Shown piece after piece: positions 48,446-59,197 of a DNA stretch of 64,000 nucleotides. The stretch spans positions 18,822,001 through 18,886,000 of the forward strand of contig NC_134152.1 of assembly GCF_033958435.1 (NCBI RefSeq), given 5' to 3'. Below the pieces are notes generated by a model. It saw only the letters and a program-made list of their open reading frames with translations. It did no database searches and was not told the DNA's origin. A program made the translations under genes and the position numbers. Every line of letters starts with the position of its first letter. Positions within the stretch are counted from its first letter, which is position 1. The DNA comes from Carettochelys insculpta (lineage: Eukaryota > Chordata > Testudines > Carettochelyidae).

Positions 48446-49716
48446 GTCTTCATGACACAATAGTAAGGTGACTTAAAACGGAAAAGACACAAGACAATAA
48501 TTGTAATTATGGAGCGGTAAGCGTGTGGCATTTTACAAGATGCAGACTACACTTCAGTAGTCTCTGCCTTGGAGCAGTTATAATGGAACTGGGATTTTGT
48601 CAACACTAGTTTTCATTCAGCTATTGGTTACCAACAATTGATGTATCTGAATGGGTGTAGAAAAGGTCTCAGATAGACAGAACTAAAATGCAAGTGCTAG
48701 GAAGTCAAGATGCTGCTGCGATCAACCTGGGCAAGATCCCTGGGAAACATGTTTTAGTGATGACTTAGTGGACAAGCAGTGGGTGGATATTCCTGCACTG
48801 GAGGAAAGGCGCAGTTAGCACCAGTGCTCCACTGAGTTTACACATCCATCATACCAGTGTTTTCTGGGGTGGCTCCATCAGCTCCTGTAGAATTTAAGCT
48901 TTCTTTTGAAAGAATGCAGGGAAATAAGTCCCAAGACCTCATGACTGCAAAGAATGCAATGCAAATGTCAGTTTGCGTCATAAATAGTTTTGAGTCATAA
49001 AATTCCAACTCCTTTTTCATTTCAATAAGGTGTAAATTCAGAAACTTAATGATAGTTTAAATATCAAAACTGCTATTTACTACTTGCTATTCAATTGTTG
49101 GATTATGGGAGGAGTTTGACTAGAGTATCAAGAGTCAGGACTTTATCCCATCTGTCTGAGGGAAGGGTCAGAACCTCCCTCCTAGCCTGTAGGACCAGAA
49201 CTCTGCACTTCCATTTTTCCCTCCCCACCATCTTTACTCTGTCCTAGGTTTGACCTCTGAGAAGGAAAATTAAGGTTTATCTACCCACAGTTTTCATGTT
49301 TTTCATTAAATCGCTACTTTAAAATGATGTAGTCACCTAATGTAGGTGCAGCTATATAGAGAGAAACGTGATCTTAGCATTTTATAGGTAGGTGACTGAA
49401 ATTAAGGAATGAAATACCACTTGTTTTTTCAATTGCAGAAATTAAATAAAAGAAACCTTAATGTTACAATATCACTACTCTGTGTCCCCAAAATGACTAG
49501 GCCTGATGCTCCTGGAACATCAGTTTTCCCTCAGATGGCTTCAAGGTCTTTCATAAATGAGACACATGCTGGAGTCATAGAACTCTGTTCAGTCAAATTG
49601 GATTTACGTCACCATTAGGAGTGTCTGCTTGGAAAAATCCCACTTAATCTAGACATTTTAAAATCTTTGTTATTTTCCATTTCACGGAGACTATGGGTCT
49701 GTGGCCCTGTGAAATA
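48446..49716. other. intergenic, no gene recognised
   Basis: No recognisable coding region or clear mobile element; short open frames have no domains. Confidence 0.4.
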
Positions 49717-50034
49717 CAGGTAGAACCTCTCTTTTCTGGCACCCGAGGACCTGTCTGGTGCCTGCTGAGAGAATTTGCCGGCCAACGGGAGGTCAATATT
49801 GTCTAGCACATTACCAACACTTTTATTGTTTACTGAGCTTTTAGAATATATTTAGGGATAAATTACAGCTAAAGAACATCACAGAACATGGAGACCCAAT
49901 ATTGGTGACTGTAAACAAACTTTATGGGACCTCGGGAAACTTGGCCACACCAATGGCTGTCTAGCTAAGTAAAATCATGCCAGATTACGGATGTTGCTGG
50001 ACAAGAGAGTTATGGATTAGAGAGGTTTAACCTG
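49717..50034. mobile_element. Tigger/pogo-like MITE, 318 bp
   Basis: Inverted ends CAGGTAGAACCTCTCTTTTC and (opposite strand) CAGGTTAAACCTCTCTAATC, each preceded or followed by TA. This is a compact non-autonomous Tc1/mariner-type element. Confidence 0.7.
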
Positions 50035-50036
50035 TA

Positions 50037-51040
50037 TTTAAAAAAAAAAACAAAACAAAACCCAGACACTGAAGACCACTTTTGAGGAAACTGGTATGAT
50101 TTTATCTGGGTAAAATGGATTAAGAAGACGTTACCAATTTATGGGAAATTCAATGTGAAAATATATAGCAGATAAACTCTAGCAAAACAAAACCATGTTT
50201 ATTCATTAGAAAAATAAAAATAAATTCAGTACTTGCAGATTTCATCAACAGTGCTCTGCTAATTGGAAAAGAGACGTATTTTTATAGTCTTCTTACAAAC
50301 AAGACAATTTCAACAACCATACTATCTATTATTTGCCTTGAAGAAGTACTTAGGAGCCCCACTCTAACTAGAAGGACCCATTGTGCTATTTTGGAACTGG
50401 AGAATAGCTTCTGAAATCTAAATCTTGTTACAGAATAGCTACTGTAAAACTCATCAAGATCTGACCTATTTAAGGTACAAAATTTTAAATTTTAAGGTTT
50501 GAATGCTCATACAAGTTATTCTCACAGTCTTAATATTACTGTACAAATTATAACTAATTAAATATTTAAAATTAGCAGGATATTGGGATATTGGTCCAAA
50601 TCTTGCAGACATGTACATATGTGCTCAACTTAACTTAAACATGTGTTTGCAGGATCAGGGTCATTGTTAGGTGGTGTCTAGCCTGTTTTCTTAATCAGTC
50701 CAGAACAATAAACTTGTTTTAGTCATTTAAGGGCAGAATTAATGGTAACTGTCAAGTTGGTTTTTAAAAATTCACTAATTTTGGAAACGTCCAGTGGTGG
50801 TACAACATCTTGGAGTGGTTTGTCCAGAAAAAGAACGTAAGAAGGAAAGAAAGAGAAAGAAACTTACAATTGTTGGGAGAATTTTTTTCTCCAAACTTGT
50901 AGATGTTTATAAACCTCTAACTACAGGGGAAACATACAAAATGATTATATACTATAAAGTCCTGTCAAGTGCATAAAGTAAGCAAACAGAAAAAAGAGTG
51001 AGAGTGAGTGCGGGGGGGGGGGGCGAGCCAGGACTTCACT
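50037..51040. other. intergenic, AT-rich
   Basis: AT-rich sequence with A-rich and GAAA-rich runs (near 50,830-50,865) and a G-run near 51,011-51,022. No gene recognised. Confidence 0.4.
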
Positions 51041-51044
51041 TACT

Positions 51045-52183
51045 TTACTTACACCCTTGTACTCCGCGTGGAGCATATGTCATCTACAAGTCTCCTCCGC
51101 TTCACTCTGTCTTGGGACAAAACTTCTAGCTGACCTCAGGAGTAACCAGTTATTGTCCTTCAATCTCAGTAGATTTTCTCCATGTTGTCCGAGGTCTTCC
51201 TCTTTTGCGTTTTACCTGCAGGTTCCATTTGAGAGTTTGATGGACAATGCTGGATGATGGTTTTCTGAGAGTGTGGCTTAGCCATTTGTATTTTCTTTCT
51301 TGATCTGAACATCAAGTGGTTCTTATCCTGCTCTGTTCCAAAGCTCCTCATCTGTGACCAAGTCTTGCCATTTGATGTGAAGGATGTACCTCAGACGTTG
51401 GTTTATGAATGTCTATAGCTAGTGATTTGAGGACTTTCAGTGGGTCTTGTATCCATACCAGAGTATACTCTTCACATTTGTGTTGAAGAGCCACAGTTTT
51501 TGTCTTCACAGATATTATTTGTGATCTCCATATGTGACAGAGTCTTGAATGCAGCTGTTGCTTTCCCTACTCTGGCACTGATATCCTTGTCACTTCCTCC
51601 CTCTCTGTTCATAATACTCCCCAAGTAGGTGAACTGCTCCACATCTTCCAGGTCATCCCTTTCCAGCATGATGGTGTTGTTGTTGGACTGGTTTATCCTC
51701 ATTGTCTTGGTCTTTCCCTTGGTGATGCTTGGTCTAGTCATTGAGGCAGTTTTGTCTATGTTGCAAACTTTTCTTGCAAGCTTTCATGTCAGTGTGAAAG
51801 GAGGGTGACATTGTCAGCAAAATCAATGTCCTCTAGCTGTTTGAAAAGTGTCCACTGAATACTGCATTGATGGCAATCTGTGGTCCTGCTTATAATCCAG
51901 TCCATTGTGATTAAGAACAGGAAAGGTGACAATAGGCACCCTTCTCGCACTCCTGAGAGTATGCTTATTCTGTAAAGACACCGTTGTGAACAACTTGTCA
52001 TGTTGAGGGTTTGTACTTCGAACGGGGCAGGTTAGTAATTTTGGATGGGATGCCATGGCGTTGCAGCAGTTTCCACAAAGTGTCTTTACGAATGCTGTTG
52101 AAGGCTTTTTCACAGTCTATGAAGGGTATGTACAGCAGGGAGTTCCACTCAAGCGACTGTTCTATGACCATTCAGGACTTCAA
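51045..52183 (-). mobile_element. degraded RTE-type LINE fragment
   Basis: Minus-strand frames encode RTE-like reverse transcriptase pieces in order: an EKAF-like motif near 52,095, SGVREGCLLSPFLFLITMDW near 51,930, LEDIDFADN near 51,830 (the catalytic FADD box reads FADN), FTYLGSIMNREGGSDKDIS near 51,620, and a C-terminal KRKRGRPRTTWR segment near 51,200. Frameshifts and stops abound. The 5' side ends exactly at the palindromic element inserted at 52,184. Confidence 0.85.
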
Positions 52184-52619
52184 GGCCGTGTCTACACGTG
52201 CCCCAAACTTCGAAATGGCCACGCAAATGGCCATTTCGAAGTTTACTAATGAAGCGCTGAAATGCATATTCAGCGCTTCATTAGCATGCGGGCGGCAGCG
52301 GCGCTTCGAAATTGATGCAGATTGCAGCCGCGCAGCGCGTCCAGACGGGGCTCCTTTTCGAAAGGACCCCGCCTACTTCGAAGTCCCCTTATTCCCATGA
52401 GCTGATGGGAATAAGGGGACTTCGAAGTAGGCGGGGTCCTTTCGAAAAGGAGCCCCGTCTGGACGAAACGCACGGCTGCAAGGAGCGTCAATTTCAAAGC
52501 GCCGCTGCCGCCCGCATGCTAATGAAGCGCTGAATATGCATTTCAGCGCTTCATTAGTAAACTTCAAAATGGCCATTTGCGTGGCCATTTCGAAGTTTGG
52601 GGCACGTGTAGACACGGCC
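52184..52619. mobile_element. near-perfect palindromic MITE, 436 bp
   Basis: GGCCGTGTCTACACGTGCCC begins the element and its exact inverse ends it. Arms of about 210 bp meet around CCCAT-GAGCTG-ATGGG near 52,402. CAA flanks both sides (52,181-52,183 and 52,620-52,622), a 3-bp duplication. Repeated ACTTCGAAGT and GAAGCGCTGAA words are shared with the 33.4 kb palindrome. CpG-rich, suggesting youth. Open frames on both strands mirror each other and are not genes. Confidence 0.88.
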
Positions 52620-52622
52620 CAA

Positions 52623-53645
52623 TTGATTTAAATGGGTGATGCTCCATTCATGTTAAAATAGCTCTGATTTACATCTAGGATCTGAATCCAAAACTGTTCT
52701 ATTGGCTTCTTAGTTGTAGTGCTCTTAATTGTTGAGCGTTCCGTTCTTCTACAATAATATGAATGCCACATGAATTACATGAACACGCTGATCCCCTACA
52801 AATTCTATGTGTGCATTCTCATTGGAATCATAATAACACAGGTGTCTTTGTAGAACTGTGTTCTAAGGACTCAGGCCCAGATTCTCAGATATGCCATAGG
52901 CCTCTAACTCCCATTGAAATCAATGGAATCAGAGCCTGAACTTGCATTTTTTAAATCAATGGGGCTAGTCCTCAGTCCTCTGCATTGGTATGTGGGTGCC
53001 CATCACCAGGCATGTTGTTAAACAGGTACCTGGATGTGCTACTCAGTGACGTATGTTCACATATAAATGGGTTGGATCACTCTCCGAAGTAGTAATTTGT
53101 GATTTTGTTTTGAGTCTTTCAGGAAGCAAACACCAGACACACCTACTGAACAGGTATTTATATGCATCATAGCACAGGAACACACCTATGATTCATGAGC
53201 AACACTGAGTATGTCTTATTCCTATAGTAATTAACATGCACAAAGAACTGGATCAAAATTCCACTAAAGTAAAATGATAGAGTCTCAATGACTTCATTAG
53301 ACTTTTTTGGATCAGGGTTACTGCTGGGGGCAGGGTGAACATTTTTGTACTTCCCGGAACCATGGAGATGCAAAGACATCATACTAGTGTGCTCACATCA
53401 TTCATAGGTCCTGTTTAGTTTTACTGAGGTTTCTTGTGTACTTTGTGGAGATCCATCCCAAATGGGGAGATCATAATTTTCAGCAGGAGCAGTACTGCAC
53501 ACAGATTTTTTTAAGAGGGGGAAAAAGAAACCCAACTCATCCTGAAGACATTTCCTTTTAAAATGATAGTAGCGTAAAAAATATACTGTTCATAAAATTA
53601 TAACGGAGATAAGACTATTTATGCTTATGTTCTGAAGTTACAGAG
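52623..53645. other. intergenic, no gene recognised
   Basis: No coding region, RNA gene or clear repeat is recognised between the palindrome and the CR1 fragment. Confidence 0.4.
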
Positions 53646-53879
53646 GTAGAAATGTAGATTGGATGTTAGGAAAATCTATTTCACCAGAAGGGTGGTAAAG
53701 CACTGGAATGCATTACCTAGAGAGGCGGTGGAATCTCCATCCTTAGAGGTTTTGAAGTCCCAATTTACCAAAGTCCTGGCTGGAGTGATTTAGTTGGGGT
53801 TGATCCTGCTTTAGGCAGGGGGCTGGACTAAATGAACTCCTGAGGTCCCCTTCAGCCTTAGAATTCTCTGATTCTATGC
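53646..53879 (+). mobile_element. CR1 LINE 3' fragment
   Basis: It encodes a decayed version of LDVRKIYFTRRVVKHWN and SPSLEVLKSQ, ending GAATTCTCTGATTCTATG. Only the last 230 bp of CR1 remain. Confidence 0.85.
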
Positions 53880-53980
53880 TCCACTCATACTTTAGATCTT
53901 GCAAAAATTAAGGCAAGTGTTTAACTTTGGTCAGTAAAAATAAATAAATGAATAAAGTTAAACAAATAAATAATCACAAA

Positions 53981-54123
53981 TAGGTCAGTGGTTTGAGTAT
54001 TGGCCTGTTGAACCCAGGCTTGTGAGCTCAATCTTTGAGGCCATTTAGGGGTCTAGGGCAAATAGATTTAAAAAAAAAAAAAGGTCCATGACCTCCCCAG
54101 GTCCCTTCCAGCTCTATGAGACG
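53981..54123 (+). mobile_element. tRNA-derived SINE
   Basis: TAGGTCAGTGGTTTGAGTAT is a box A-like start, and CCCAGGCTTGTGAGCTCAAT resembles box B. A poly-A run near 54,068-54,081 interrupts the CR1-like tail GGTCCCTTCCAGCTCTATGA. Confidence 0.7.
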
Positions 54124-54329
54124 TGTATCACCGTACTTCTTGGCCGAATTAGCGCCCTTATTTTCTTATGCTGGTGGTGAAGCACGCCCAAACACACCGA
54201 TGTGTGTTGTAAAATAAATATTACACCCATGACATCATAGATAATAATGAAGTGAGGCGGAAAGCTGAAGTTCCCCCAGTGATACTTGTGCATTGCTCGC
54301 TCGCCAAGCTTGTCCCGTGCTTAAAGCGG

Positions 54330-55010
54330 GAGCGGCGCTTGAGACCTCTGCAATAAGCTGCGCCGCGCCGCGCCCCGACTTGAGCTCTCCTGGCTTGTGC
54401 TACTGGCACCGCCCTGGCCCCCGCCCGGCTGCGAGTCCGAAAAGTTTTTAAAAAATCCCTTGGAAAGACCAAGTTTCCAAACGTTCCAGGAGCCGCTTTC
54501 TACCGGAGCTGATTGGAGGAGGCTCTTCAGGCCACGTGACCCTGCAGCCAATAGAGTCTTGGCCCGAGGTAGGTTGTAATGGTTCGGATGGGGGCACTGA
54601 GGGGCTGGGCAGCGTGAGAAGTTGAGGCTCCTGTCGCATTAGCTCCGATCGGTGGCTCTTGGAGGGTGGCGGAAGGTGGAAAGCGGCAGCGGCCGGAGCT
54701 GGGTGCTTCTCCCGGTGGAAGTGGTGAGCGCTCAGGGCGTTGCTGGGTCTCGGAAGTTTGGGGTACAACAAACGCCTAGGACCCTTCTCTTCCAGCTCCC
54801 CTTGTGGTTGCTACTGCTGAGTGGGGGACGGGGCAGGGAGGGTTTCCACGTGGCCGTGTGTATGTTTGCGGGGGGGGGGCGCACCCTATTGTGAGGCCAG
54901 GGGGAGCAACAACACCCCTTTCTGCGCCCTCGCTGCACTGTCTGCATCCCGCTTGCATCACTGTCGCGTTTCTTCCTTCTCCGAGGCTGTGGGGCCATGG
55001 ACTCGGGTAA
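54330..55010 (+). promoter_or_regulatory. second CpG-rich promoter with possible NDE1 first coding exon
   Basis: GC-rich block with an inverted CCAAT (ATTGG, 54,512), a CCAAT (54,548) and CACGTGAC (54,533), giving a plausible start of transcription near 54.6 kb. On the plus strand GGGGCCATGGACTCGG at 54,991-55,006 runs into a donor GTAAGC, so a short exon would encode M-D-S-G. NDE1 proteins begin M-E-D-S-G, and NDE1 lies head-to-head with MARF1 in mammals. No further NDE1 exon is visible before 64 kb. Confidence 0.35.
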
Positions 55011-55098
55011 GCTCGCTGGGACAAAAGAAAGACCCCCCTTGTTTCTCCATCGCGCCCACCCCTCATTGACGACATCAGACTCCTTCTGGAACAGGACT

Positions 55099-55191
55099 AA
55101 GAAAACAAATCAGCAGTCATGTAGTACTTCAAAGACTAACAAAATGATTTATTAGGTGATGAGATTTCGTGGGGCTGACCAATTTCTCAGA
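55099..55191 (+). mobile_element. simple copy of the head-bearing family, perfect 14-bp duplication
   Basis: A 93-bp insert between two perfect copies of TCTGGAACAGGACT (55,085-55,098 and 55,192-55,205). It begins in the body (AAAACAAATCAGCAGTCATG), lacks the head and ends near the TTTCTCAGA position. It is not folded back, so it shows the family can retropose as a plain fragment. Confidence 0.85.
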
Positions 55192-55205
55192 TCTGGAACA
55201 GGACT

Positions 55206-56787
55206 GTTACGTTTTGTCGAGGTTTGTAAATGTCTGGAGTAGTTAATATTATTTTCTGGATTTGGATTGGCAAATAGAATCAGAAACCCCTTCTGTTGTG
55301 GGAACAGTCTGGAAGGCTTGAGGCCAGGAAGCATCAAAGTAGGTAGGCATTTCAAGAGAGAATTTGCCTGATCTGCTGAGTTTCATTAAGACAGATTGAG
55401 ACTCAAAAATATTGGATTTGATAGGTGCCTGAACTCTTTAATAGTTTTTTTTTCTGTTTTTTTTTTTAAGTTAAACCCTTTTTGGAGACATTCCCATGCA
55501 ATTATGACCTTTTTTGACTGGGCCTCTGAAGTATGGTCCAGTTGTGTTCATGTATGCTCACAGAGGACATACTGCTAATTCTCAGTGGAATAGTCTCTTT
55601 TTCTCTGTTCTCTTTTATGACATTGAAACAAAGAGAAATAGGCCTTCATGTGATGTGAAGCCCAGCTTTGGAAGCTGCTTGAAGAGAATATAGAGTTTTG
55701 GTAATTTCGTAAAGGATGTGAAAACCTATTTTGTGTGGGAGAAATGAACCTCTGTTCTGGTGATTAGAGGAAAGTGCCCATAAGAACTTATGGAATAAAT
55801 ATCCAAACAGAATGTCAGGATTCTATGAAAATGTGGCTGTGACAGTTCTGCTTTTCTCCTACCTTTTCAGGGGTCTTTCTCCTGTTCTCTCTGAACAATA
55901 AATCAGAGGGTGTTGGGGGTGGAGGAGCAGTAACTGCTCTGAATGTTGGTGTGGTTAACCAAGTTCAATAGATCTTTAAAATGTATTTTTAAGTGCCAGT
56001 GCAATTTTGAACTGGCTTTTACAATCTCCTACAGAATCCACCATAAAGTTCTCCTGAATTTGATTAGCTCTGACTCCGACTACAGTGGTTTAAGCCTCAT
56101 GCTAAGATTACTTTGGAGACCGTCAATAGCTGAGCCATGGTGATCTGAACTAGTGTTTTGCGGTACTGTTATCACTTCAGTGAAATCACTTCCTGGAGCA
56201 AAATGTTGAAGTTATTTTTCTCACTGTACAAGTTCATCCCATACCCCCAGAAACCTTTAGTTCCTGTATAATACGAAGATGTTGTAATGTCTGTGACCAG
56301 CTGTGCTGCTTACAAGCAGGAAGTATGGCCAGATCTTTCCTTCTGGTTTCTACATATATGAAAACAAACGAGGTACAGCCAAGCTGAGTGCATTGGTTAA
56401 AATTATAACCTTATGTTTGGGTGGCAATAATAAACCGTGAGCAAAACTCCAGTAAAACCCGCTTCTCAACAAAACTATAGCATTCTGTAACCTACAATTC
56501 TGTATGTGCTTTAGTTGTGTCATAGTGATATGTCCCATTGGACAACACCATACAATTAGCCCTGCTTGACACACTTGGTATGGAGTGTGGGGTTTAATTA
56601 ATACAACTGTCTGGCTATGGAAGAACCGATAGAGAGCATCAGAAAGATGTCACTGAAAGAGAAGAGACACTCATGGACAGAGACTGCTGGGAGTGAATAA
56701 GTTGTAGCAGGGAACCCCGACTAATGGAAAGCCTCAGTCCAGGAGATCCTCAGTGGAGGGGTGTGACTGAATAAGAGAAGGCTTTGT
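55206..56787. other. intergenic or possible NDE1 intron, no exon recognised
   Basis: No exon with recognisable homology and no repeat I can assign. Confidence 0.35.
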
Positions 56788-56797
56788 TTGGTACTGT

Positions 56798-56854
56798 GTA
56801 ATAGTAACAGAGAGGTAGCTGTGCTAATTTGTATTCCAACTGTTTTGTTTTGTG
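56798..56854 (+). mobile_element. head-only fragment of the family, perfect 10-bp duplication
   Basis: A 57-bp insert reading AGTAACAGAGAGGTAGCTGT and ending in a GTTTTGTTTTGTG run, flanked by TTGGTACTGT (56,788-56,797 and 56,855-56,864). It contains only the head module, the part that is single-copy in the hairpin copies. Confidence 0.75.
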
Positions 56855-57173
56855 TTGGTACTGTAGTTTGCCTTAAGAAGATGGCAGTTCTGACAGTGCA
56901 CCTGTATAGCCAAGTCTGCCCAGGAGTGGGTGCTTGAGAGGCAGCTGCCCATTCACATGTGGCAAAGGCAAACTGTTTCTGTTGGCATTGAAAAAGAAAA
57001 CAGAAGATTCATGGAAACATTTTGATTGGTCTGAGGTCGTATTAAATCTTGTTTTTTCACTATCCAAGTTTTGGACCACATTTGACTCTAAGCCAAGTGG
57101 AAAACAGGAACATCCTGTGAGAGGAGTGTGTGCCAACATATACCCTGGAATGGCATAAGGGGTTCCACTGTAA

Positions 57174-58034
57174 TGCTATGTCTACATTGTGCCCCAACTT
57201 GAAATAAGATACGCAAATTGCGTATCCTATTTTGAGTCAATTTTGAAATAGGCTATTTTGGGATTTGGCAGTGTCTGCACATACTGCAGAGAGGGATAGA
57301 GGAATGCTGGAATATCATGCATGGCATTTAGAATCATAGAATACTAAGGCTAGAAGGGACCTTGAAAGGTCATCGAGTCCAGCCCCCTGCCCTCATGGCA
57401 GGACCAAGTACCATCCCTGACAGACATTTATCTAGCCTGTTCTTAAATATTTCCAGGGATGGAGATTCCACAACCTCCCTACGCAATTTATTCCAGTGTC
57501 TGACCACCCTGACAGTTAGGAACTTTTTCCTAATGTCCACCCTAAACCTCCCTTGCTGCAGTTTAAGCCCATTGCTTCTTGTTCCATCCTCAGAGGCCAA
57601 GAAGAACAAGTTTTCACCCTCCCCCTTATGACACCCTTTTAGATACCTGAAAACCGCTATCATGTCCCATCCCCCTCAATCTGTTTTTTTCCAAACTAAA
57701 CAAGCCCAATTCGTTCAGCCTTTCTTCATAGGTCATGTTCTCTAGACCTTTGCTCATTCTTGTTGCTCTTTTGTGGACCCTTTCCACATCTTTCTTGAAC
57801 TGTGGTGCCCAGAACTGGACACAGTACTCCAACTGAGGCCTAACCAATGCAGAGTAGAGAGGAAAAATAACTTTTCGTGTCTTGTTCACAACACACCTGT
57901 TAATGCATCCCAGAATTATGTTTGCTTTTTTTGCAACAGCATTGCACTGTTGACTCATATTTAGCTTATTCGAAAAATATTTAGTAATACCAGGCGCGTT
58001 TCCTAGACACAGAATGTGCAGTGTAAACGTAGCC
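57174..58034. mobile_element. MITE split by a CR1 insertion, TAA duplication
   Basis: Left part 57,174-57,330 starts TGCTATGTCTACATTGTGCC; right part 57,971-58,034 ends GTGTAAACGTAGCC. TAA flanks both outer sides. The interruption is a CR1 copy. Without it the element is about 221 bp. Confidence 0.7.
57331..57970 (-). mobile_element. CR1 LINE fragment nested in a MITE
   Basis: On the minus strand it encodes [20 protein letters not shown], then [20 protein letters not shown] and RLDKCLSGMV, with one frame change. The 3' terminus is the ATTCTATGATTC end at 57,331. Confidence 0.9.
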
Positions 58035-58037
58035 TAA

Positions 58038-59197
58038 GACAGAATCAATGCTCCTAACTCCATGCTGCCTTCCAGCACTCCTTCCATAGAGTTGCAATCA
58101 GCCACTGTCCCAAGATTACCTTAAGTGAAGTGAGGAAGCAAATTAATGCTGACACCAATAAACATACTGATTGTGTCTGCCCAGTTTCATCCCTGCCTTC
58201 CTAATGGAACCAGATCCACACAGAACTTGGAAAGGCTTCCATAATATAGATATGTTCGGTTGGTCATTTTGTGCATGTGGGAGAATAAAGATGCTGTGGA
58301 GGTTGTGCTTGTCTTTCTGCATTTGATCATCTGTGTGGCCTCAAGGTTTAAGGATATGGTCTGGGGTGTGGATGTTTAAAAATATTTCAATAGAGATGTC
58401 TCCCCTGTTTGTCAATTTTTTCCACTAAAAATTTTGGCTAACATGAATATGACCCAGCCAAACACCTTTTGATTTACACTGTAAGGTGCATTTTCCAAAC
58501 AGATTAAATAATAAAACCTCCGAAAGTTTGGTGTTTGAAAAATAAAAGGGCTAAATCCTCCCTCTTCCTAGCCCCCCAGGAGAGTGTCTTGATGGCAAAA
58601 GGGTGTGTTTTGCAAAAGTGTTAGTTCAGTACATTTGCACAGTCCTGTCCATGCTTGCTTGCAAGTGTGATGTTATTTCCAGTCAGCTAGTTTGATATAA
58701 TTAATAGCCTCTAAAAACTCTAGTCAAGACAGAGCAGTGCTATCATACTTAAGAGTTCTGCTAAACTCAGCCTATCTTGACCAGTTAAGCATGTATTAAA
58801 GATAATATGACTTGTCTAGATTCAATTACAAACACATTAGATAGCATGCATCAGCTAATGCAAGCTGGCATCAGCCCTTTCACTGCTAGCCTGGAGAAAG
58901 CCTAGGTTGGGTTTGGTAAATGTGAAATTTAATTCCACCTGCGCAGCTTGGAATGTAACAATAGATCACATATATTAAGTCTTCTATGAAAGATAGTAAG
59001 TAGGTTATATAAAAATACCTTGGGGGCACAGGAAAGCTCACACAGAACAAGTCCGGTAGTAGAGGAATCAGAATGGACACTGCAAAGAGAATGTGATACA
59101 GACATGCAACTTTCAATATTCTAAACATCCTTTTCTAGGGAGCATGTCTTTCTGGAAACTAAAACATCATGCGCATGACAAATACCATGCATTTTTT
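58038..59197. other. intergenic, no gene recognised
   Basis: AT-rich sequence without recognisable coding or repeat structure. Confidence 0.35.

Noticed and set aside
52011..52615. Overlapping open frames on both strands with near-identical proteins
   Set aside because: They are two readings of the palindromic MITE at 52,184-52,619.
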